Below are positions 59,399 through 64,000 of a stretch of DNA of 64,000 nucleotides, piece after piece; positions within the stretch are counted from its first letter, which is position 1; each line of letters opens with the position of its first letter. A program made the position numbers and the translations under genes. This DNA is from an uncultured Rikenellaceae bacterium (lineage in GTDB: Bacteria > Bacteroidota > Bacteroidia > Bacteroidales > Rikenellaceae), in assembly GCA_946486375.1 (NCBI GenBank), contig CAMLTW010000011.1:1-64000 (forward strand). The letters are read 5' to 3'. The notes beneath the pieces are model-generated. The model did no database searches and had not been told where the DNA came from. It saw nothing but the letters and a program-made list of their open reading frames with translations.

Positions 59399-59806
59399 CT
59401 ACGATGCGTTTGTTTGGTTCCGGTATCGGTCTACGGCGCTTCGTACCACTGACGACACCCGCGCCTTGACGTCGCCACGGGGGTAATCTACCTTTTTCAT
59501 ATCCCACAAATCCGGATTCACGTCTTCCTCCCGCTCTTTCCCCTTTTCCACCCGGTAGAGTCCGTACTCTTTTTCGAACTCCCGCATGATCGGCCGGGAG
59601 CGTTTGCCTTCGTTGTCGTGCTCGATCTTCTTTCCGGCGCGGTCGATCCGGCAGGCTATGATATGGATGTGCTCGCGGTCGATGTCCCGGTGAAGGTACA
59701 CCACATACGGCTGTTCTCCGTACCCCATGCGGCGCATGTACCGTTCGGCGATCTCGGCCAGCAATACGCTGGCAGTATAGAAATATTGCGGGATAAAAGG
59801 CAGCAA
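59399..59806 (-). pseudogene. Fragment of a conjugative-transposon relaxase (MobB-like)
   Basis: Similarity to CTnDOT-type relaxases covers LLAEIAERYMRRMGYGEQPY, VVYLHRDIDREHIHIIACRI (the H...HxH metal site), RSRPIMREFEKEYGLYRVEK and VDYPRGDVKARVSSVVRSAV. The N-terminal part carrying the catalytic Tyr is missing, as is most of the C-terminus; full proteins are about 300-400 residues. The first dozen residues of the open frame are unrelated. A leftover of a mobile element that once lay next to the tRNA genes. Confidence 0.75.
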
Positions 59807-59917
59807 AACAGCGAAATAACGGCTAATCGCAACCTATTTCCAGAGTTAAAACAGGTCACGAATAAGGTCATCCTAACCTGCCGTTCATTGCTTTTTCCTG
59901 GGGCGGACCAAAAAGAA

Positions 59918-59952
59918 AAAATCCTTACATATCATGGATACATAAGGATTTT
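59918..59952 (-). terminator. Terminator of the leftward tRNA operon
   Basis: AAAATCCTTA (59918-59927) pairs with TAAGGATTTT (59943-59952) over a 15-nt loop. On the minus strand it ends in TTTTTTCTTTTT. Its stem core is the same as in the terminator at 256-297, also behind a tRNA-Gly. Confidence 0.85.
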
Positions 59953-59987
59953 GCTACATATTTCAGCCTGTCTGTAAGGCTCTCTTG

Positions 59988-60060
59988 AGCGGAAGACGAG
60001 ATTCGAACCCGCGACCCTTAGCTTGGAAGGCTAATGCTCTACCGACTGAGCTACTTCCGC
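59988..60060 (-). tRNA. tRNA-Gly (TCC)
   Basis: 73 nt on the minus strand: acceptor GCGGAAG, D arm AGCTCAGTCGGTAGAGC, anticodon stem TTAGC/GCTAA with loop CTTCCAA (anticodon TCC) and T arm CGGGTTCGAATCTCG. Last of three tRNAs transcribed together. Confidence 0.95.
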
Positions 60061-60064
60061 AAAA

Positions 60065-60139
<75 letters not shown>

Positions 60140-60148
60140 CTTTTTCGG

Positions 60149-60221
60149 AGCGGAAAACGAGACTCGAACTCGCGACCCCAACCTTGGGAAGGTTGTGCTC
60201 TACCAACTGAGCTATTTCCGC
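60149..60221 (-). tRNA. tRNA-Gly (CCC)
   Basis: 73 nt on the minus strand: acceptor GCGGAAA, anticodon stem CAACC/GGTTG with loop TTCCCAA (anticodon CCC), T arm CGAGTTCGAGTCTCG. First gene of the three-tRNA transcript. It differs from the GCC tRNAs at 167 and 45482 by only a few bases. Confidence 0.95.
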
Positions 60222-60321
60222 AACAATCTTTCAATCCGTCCTTCTTCTTCAGATCAAGCCCCCGGCAACCCTTCCGAGTATGTCGCCCTCACCAACGGAA
60301 CCGCCTTTGTAAACGGCGACA

Positions 60322-60351
60322 CAAAAATAATAAAAAATCCGTTCCGCCAAA
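60322..60351 (-). promoter_or_regulatory. Promoter of the three-tRNA operon
   Basis: On the minus strand TTTG (60348-60351), an 18-base spacer and TATTTTTG (60322-60329) match the Bacteroidetes consensus, about 100 bases before tRNA-Gly(CCC). The layout is the same as at 45826-45855. Confidence 0.75.
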
Positions 60352-60427
60352 CCTCCGGACCGAAAAATTCTCCCGAAGGGGTGTTTTTTCCGGGTTCCTT
60401 CCCGACGCTCCCGACCGGCACCAACTG

Positions 60428-61663
60428 TCAGAACCGGCGATCGTCGAAGTAAGAGTCCTTGAGTCCCAGGAAATAAAGGATTCCGTCCAGACCGATGGTG
60501 GAAAGCGACTGTTGGGCGTTCGCCTTCACCTTCGGTTTGGCATGAAAAGCAATTCCCAGCCCGGCGATGCTCAACATCGGCAGGTCGTTGGCCCCATCTC
60601 CTACGGCGATGCATTGGGAAATGTCCACGTTTTCCACCTGCGCCAGCAGCCGGAGCAGCTCGGCTTTCCGTTTGCCGTCCACGATGTCGCCGATATGCCG
60701 TCCGGTCAGTTTCCCGTCCGCGATCTCCAGTTCGTTGGCGTACATGTAATCGAATCCGTAGCGCTGTTTCAGGTAATTCCCGAAATAGGTGAATCCCCCC
60801 GACAGAATCGCCGTCTTGAATCCGACCCGTTTCAGCACATGGATCAGGCGATCGAGTCCCTCGGTGATCGGCAGGTTCCGGGCAATCTCTTCCATGACCG
60901 AGACGTCCAGCCCCTTGAGCATGGCGATCCGGCGTCGGAAACTTTCGTTGAAGTCGATCTCTCCCCGCATGGCGGATTCGGTGATGGCCTTTACCTGCTC
61001 CCCCACCCCGGCCCGCTCGGCCAGCTCGTCGATCACCTCGGTTTCGATCAGCGTCGAATCCATGTCGAAACAGATCAAACGGCGGCAACGGCGGAACATG
61101 TCGTCCTGCTGCAACGAAATATCCACGCCCAATTCGGTGGAAAGCTGCATGAACCGGGACTGCATCTCCGCCCGGTCGAGCGGCGTTCCCCGCACCGAAA
61201 GTTCGATGCAGGACTTCGGCGCCCGCGCATCCTCCTGCAAAGGAATCCGCCCCGTAAGCCGGAGAATGGAGTCGATGTTCATTCCCTGCTGCGCCACCAC
61301 CTTCGTCACTTCCGCGATCTGCCGGGCGGTCAGCTTCCGTCCCAGCACGGTAATGATGTAACGGTTCTTCCCCTGCAAGCCGACCCACTCTTCATAATGG
61401 TCTTCCGCGATCGGCGTGAACCGGATATTCACACCCAGCTCGTAGGCCTTGAACAGCAGGTCTTTCATGATGTCCCCGGCCTTGTCGGCGGTCGTCCGGA
61501 ACAGGATCCCCATCGAAAGGGTCTGGTGGATGTTGGCCTGTCCGATGTCGAGGATAAAGGCTTCGTAACCGGCCAGGATGCCGGTCAGGGTGGAAGTGAG
61601 TCCGGGTTTGTCCTCCCCGGAGATATTGATTTGAATGATTTCTACCTTTTCGTTCATTTCCAA
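60428..61663 (-). CDS. serB: Phosphoserine phosphatase with N-terminal ACT domains
   Basis: 411 residues. Residues about 1-175 hold two ACT-type regulatory domains (IIQINISGEDKPGLTSTLTG; YIITVLGRKLTARQIAEVTK). The HAD phosphatase follows: motif I ICFDMDSTLIETEVIDELAE with the nucleophile Asp in DMDST, motif II AILSGGFTYFG, and motif III/IV VGDGANDLPMLSIAGLGIAF. It catalyses the last step of serine synthesis in the cytoplasm. The ACT domains may bind serine. It lies upstream of the tRNA genes on the same strand. Confidence 0.95.
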   Translation of the reverse strand: MEMNEKVEIIQINISGEDKPGLTSTLTGILAGYEAFILDIGQANIHQTLSMGILFRTTADKAGDIMKDLLFKAYELGVNIRFTPIAEDHYEEWVGLQGKNRYIITVLGRKLTARQIAEVTKVVAQQGMNIDSILRLTGRIPLQEDARAPKSCIELSVRGTPLDRAEMQSRFMQLSTELGVDISLQQDDMFRRCRRLICFDMDSTLIETEVIDELAERAGVGEQVKAITESAMRGEIDFNESFRRRIAMLKGLDVSVMEEIARNLPITEGLDRLIHVLKRVGFKTAILSGGFTYFGNYLKQRYGFDYMYANELEIADGKLTGRHIGDIVDGKRKAELLRLLAQVENVDISQCIAVGDGANDLPMLSIAGLGIAFHAKPKVKANAQQSLSTIGLDGILYFLGLKDSYFDDRRF

Positions 61664-61726
61664 AGCATTACAACCTCCCCTCCGACCCGGTCTTTCCGGT
61701 GTCCCGGAAGGAAAGGAGCCGCAAAG

Positions 61727-62575
61727 TTAAGCATTTTTCACGCACCCCGTCAAGGCCCATCCCTCTTTTGTCCGCACTTCCCGAAGCGAGAAGCCCAGGG
61801 AAACGGCTTTCGCCTCGATGACCGGAACGTCGATTTCCAAAAAACCGCTCATCCACAGCGTGCCTCCCGGACGAAGGACGTCCGCATACCGCTGCATGTC
61901 GTTCAAGAGAATGTTCCGATTGATGTTGGCCAGCACGAAATCGTATATCGCGCCTCCGGCGAGCAGCGACGCATCCCCCAGCAAAGGACGTACCCGATCG
62001 CGGACACCGTTAGCCGCGAGGTTCTCCCGGCAGTTCTCGTATGCCCATTCGTCCACGTCGATCGCATCCACCGCCAAGGCGCCCAGCCGAACGGCCAGAA
62101 TGGCCAGAACGCCCGTCCCGCTCCCCATGTCCAGTCCCTGTTTCCCTCGGAAGTCGCCGTCCAGCAGGGCTTCGAGCATCAGACGGGTCGTCGCATGATG
62201 GCCCGTCCCGAACGACATTTTGGGCATGATCACGATTTCGTGTTCCACGTTAGGCCGCGGCTCGTGGAACGGAGCGCGGATGCAACACCGGTTTTCCACC
62301 TCGATGGGCTGAAAATTGGACTCCCACAGGGCGTTCCAGTTCGTATCGTCCGGTATTTCGGTCGCCGTCCACCGGTATCCCGCATTTTTCAGATACTTCT
62401 CCGCCTCGTCCCGGCAGCCGCCTTCCGCCCCGGCGGGAACATAGCCGCAAAGCGTTTTTTCCTGCTCCTCGTAGTCCGAAAAACTGTCGAATCCCAGATC
62501 GGCCAGCTCGGCCACTACCACATCGGCGGCTTCCGCATCGGGAATGCCCGCTATCCTGTATTCCGTGTATTTCAT
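61727..62575 (-). CDS. prmA: Ribosomal protein L11 methyltransferase
   Basis: 282 residues from the ATG at 62575. The N-terminal substrate-recognition part (YTEYRIAGIPDAEAADVVVA) is followed by a class I SAM methyltransferase: IVIMPKMSFGTGHHATTRLM, QGLDMGSGTGVLAILAVRLG, VDAIDVDEWAYENCRENL and YDFVLANINRNILLNDM, where the ANINR motif is typical of PrmA. It trimethylates ribosomal protein L11. It lies 11 bases after the peptidase gene and 63 before serB. Confidence 0.94.
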   Translation of the reverse strand: MKYTEYRIAGIPDAEAADVVVAELADLGFDSFSDYEEQEKTLCGYVPAGAEGGCRDEAEKYLKNAGYRWTATEIPDDTNWNALWESNFQPIEVENRCCIRAPFHEPRPNVEHEIVIMPKMSFGTGHHATTRLMLEALLDGDFRGKQGLDMGSGTGVLAILAVRLGALAVDAIDVDEWAYENCRENLAANGVRDRVRPLLGDASLLAGGAIYDFVLANINRNILLNDMQRYADVLRPGGTLWMSGFLEIDVPVIEAKAVSLGFSLREVRTKEGWALTGCVKNA

Positions 62576-62586
62576 TCCGTTTCCGA

Positions 62587-63927
62587 TTATTCGTTCAACC
62601 ACCGGGACAGGCGATCCCATACCTTCTCCTGCATCCCTTCGGGCAGGTTTCCGATCCGGGTGCGGTGGCTTCCGCCCGGCTTTACGACCAATTGCAGGTT
62701 CTTTTTCCCTTCAAAAAGAGAAGCATCGGGAGCAACGGCGCTCCAAGGGTCGTATTCTCCGTAAATGCAGATCATTTTCGGATCGTTCCTGCGAAGGTAC
62801 CGGTAAACATCCCGCCCTACCCGACGGCTGAACCGGATGCCTTTCGCATCCTCCGGCAGCATGATACGACGCAGGTATCCGCGGGCCGATCCGATCGTCA
62901 GCCATTCCCGAAAAGGACGGACGTCGTATCCGTAATAGCCCAGTTCCCGTGCCGCCTGCACAAAGAAAGAAGGCTCGTCGTTCACGGCGAAATAGTCCGG
63001 CCCCACCACCTTCACCAAATGATCGAGCACGGCCTTCGGCGAAGCATCCTCCGCAGGAAGGTCTTCCGGCGAAACACCCCACTGCCAGAAAGCAAACGAA
63101 TATTCCAGCACGCAATAGTCGTAAGCCTCATCCGTCGGAATCCGGAACTTCAGTCCCTTTTCCCGGCAGTAAGCCTCGAACAAGGGCCGGATCGCTTCCC
63201 GTTCCCGGAGCGCCCGGATCTGGAAGGTCCGGACTTTCTCCCGTTGTTCGGGCGTCCCGCAGCGGGAGGCGATGAACGGCTCGTGCCGACCGTCCTCCAC
63301 TCCGAAGCACACCGGGCCTACATAAGGCACGCAAATATCCGTGTCATCCGGGAAATAAGTCTTGTACATCAGAGTGGTCGTTCCTCCCTTGCTGATCCCG
63401 GTGGCGATCCATTTTTCCGGATAAAGGGGCGCCAGCATCGTCCGGATCCGGTGCAGGTCGTTCATCGAAGCGGCCACGGTCAGGTAATCCCAGTTGCGGG
63501 GCGAAGGCGTCGAACCGGCGAAATAACGGTGTTCCACCACGACCAGGTTGGTACCGAACCGGGCGGAAATCTCCTCGCGGTATTCGGGTTTGAGCGCATA
63601 ATCGGCCCGATACCCTTCCGTGACGATCACCGTCGGAGCATCCTTCCCCGCATACCCCACCACGAACCGTTGCACGAACGTGCCGGCTTCGGGGTCGCTG
63701 TAATCCAACGGTTGAGTCACCTCTACGAGGTACTTTTCCCGGAAAGGCCCCGGATCGAGGTACTCCACGGACACCACTCCGTTCATGCGCCTCAGTTCCG
63801 GGTCCAGATTCACGATCGTCAAACCGGGATCGTCCGCTTCGGCACGGATGCCCGTCTGTCCGAATCCGGCACGGGGAACGCCCGTCGCAAGGATCAGAAA
63901 CAGCAGGAGGAAAACTCCCTTTTTCAT
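62587..63927 (-). CDS. Secreted S28/S37-type serine peptidase (PS-10 family)
   Basis: 446 residues with signal peptide KKGVFLLLFLILATGVPRAG. Alpha/beta-hydrolase features are VEVTQPLDYSDPEAGTFVQR, TNLVVVEHRYFAGSTPSPRN, the nucleophile Ser in IATGISKGGTTTLMYKTYFP, the acid in GEYDPWSA and the His in GGSHRTRIGNLPE. These fit the PS-10/S37 peptidases related to S28 prolyl tripeptidyl-aminopeptidases. Probably periplasmic, releasing short peptides. Upstream on the minus strand TATATTTG (63953-63960) is a candidate -7 element 26 bases before the ATG. Confidence 0.85.
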   Translation of the reverse strand: MKKGVFLLLFLILATGVPRAGFGQTGIRAEADDPGLTIVNLDPELRRMNGVVSVEYLDPGPFREKYLVEVTQPLDYSDPEAGTFVQRFVVGYAGKDAPTVIVTEGYRADYALKPEYREEISARFGTNLVVVEHRYFAGSTPSPRNWDYLTVAASMNDLHRIRTMLAPLYPEKWIATGISKGGTTTLMYKTYFPDDTDICVPYVGPVCFGVEDGRHEPFIASRCGTPEQREKVRTFQIRALREREAIRPLFEAYCREKGLKFRIPTDEAYDYCVLEYSFAFWQWGVSPEDLPAEDASPKAVLDHLVKVVGPDYFAVNDEPSFFVQAARELGYYGYDVRPFREWLTIGSARGYLRRIMLPEDAKGIRFSRRVGRDVYRYLRRNDPKMICIYGEYDPWSAVAPDASLFEGKKNLQLVVKPGGSHRTRIGNLPEGMQEKVWDRLSRWLNE

Positions 63928-63980
63928 TGCGTACTATTTTTATATCGACTTACAAATATAATCCTTACTTTTGAATTCAT

Positions 63981-64000
63981 ATGTCGAAAAAATACGGATG
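63981..64000 (+). CDS. Possible start of a rightward gene, cut by the window end
   Basis: ATG at 63981 opens MSKKYG at the window edge, divergent from the peptidase gene. TACTTTTG at 63966-63973 is a -7-like match but is too close to the ATG for a normal leader. Identity cannot be judged from six codons. Confidence 0.3.

Noticed and set aside
60512-62764. 750-codon open frame on the + strand
   Set aside because: Antisense to serB and prmA, both of which show complete family motifs; the translation has none.
63966-63973. TACTTTTG as promoter of the rightward gene at 63981
   Set aside because: Only 7 bases separate it from the ATG, leaving no room for a leader, and no -33 box is present.

Overview
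The window looks like chromosomal DNA from a fairly GC-rich member of the Bacteroidales; an Alistipes/Rikenellaceae-type gut bacterium is my guess. Supporting signs are paired SusC/SusD genes, a hybrid two-component sensor-regulator, NigD-like and FimB/Mfa2-like lipoproteins, and promoters of the Bacteroidetes type (TTTG, about 18-19 bases, then TAnnTTTG).

Region 1 (1-300): the end of a tRNA run (Tyr, Gly-GCC) closed by a strong terminator.

Region 2 (340-36200): a large polysaccharide utilisation locus. Leftward from the centre it reads GH3, SusC, SusD, SusC, SusD, GH2, a beta-helix lipoprotein, GH78, GH105, acyltransferase, DUF2264, acetyl esterase, a broken sodium/solute symporter and a GH9-like enzyme. 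A divergent hybrid two-component regulator (27644-31702) is the obvious switch. DUF5722 and a second GH78 gene lie just beyond it. Two rhamnosidases plus a GH105 unsaturated uronyl hydrolase point to an acetylated, rhamnose- and uronate-containing glycan. The two SusCD pairs would import oligosaccharides and the periplasmic enzymes would trim them.

Region 3 (36700-44200): a FimB/Mfa2-like lipoprotein, an ECF sigma / outer-membrane barrel / NigD-like operon, a fossil amidohydrolase end, a serine-type sulfatase and an L-lactate oxidase-like flavoenzyme.

Region 4 (44300-59980): a mosaic accessory island between tRNA genes. It holds an AT-rich EVE-like/HNH endonuclease, a decayed Fic gene, a radical-SAM peptide (RiPP) cluster, a Bro-N protein, an AT-rich membrane-anchored PIN-like protein, an MNT-HEPN fusion, an XRE regulator, a structured non-coding stretch, two SLOG-like genes, a type III polyketide synthase with an ICMT-like methyltransferase, and a relaxase fragment. 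The RiPP cluster is the best candidate for an undescribed system: its precursor has seven cysteines spaced exactly every third residue and is followed by two different radical SAM/SPASM proteins.

Region 5 (59988-64000): three leftward tRNAs (Gly-CCC, Thr-GGT, Gly-TCC) with a full promoter and terminator, then serB, prmA and a secreted S28/S37-type peptidase. All calls come from reading the sequence by eye; no searches were run.
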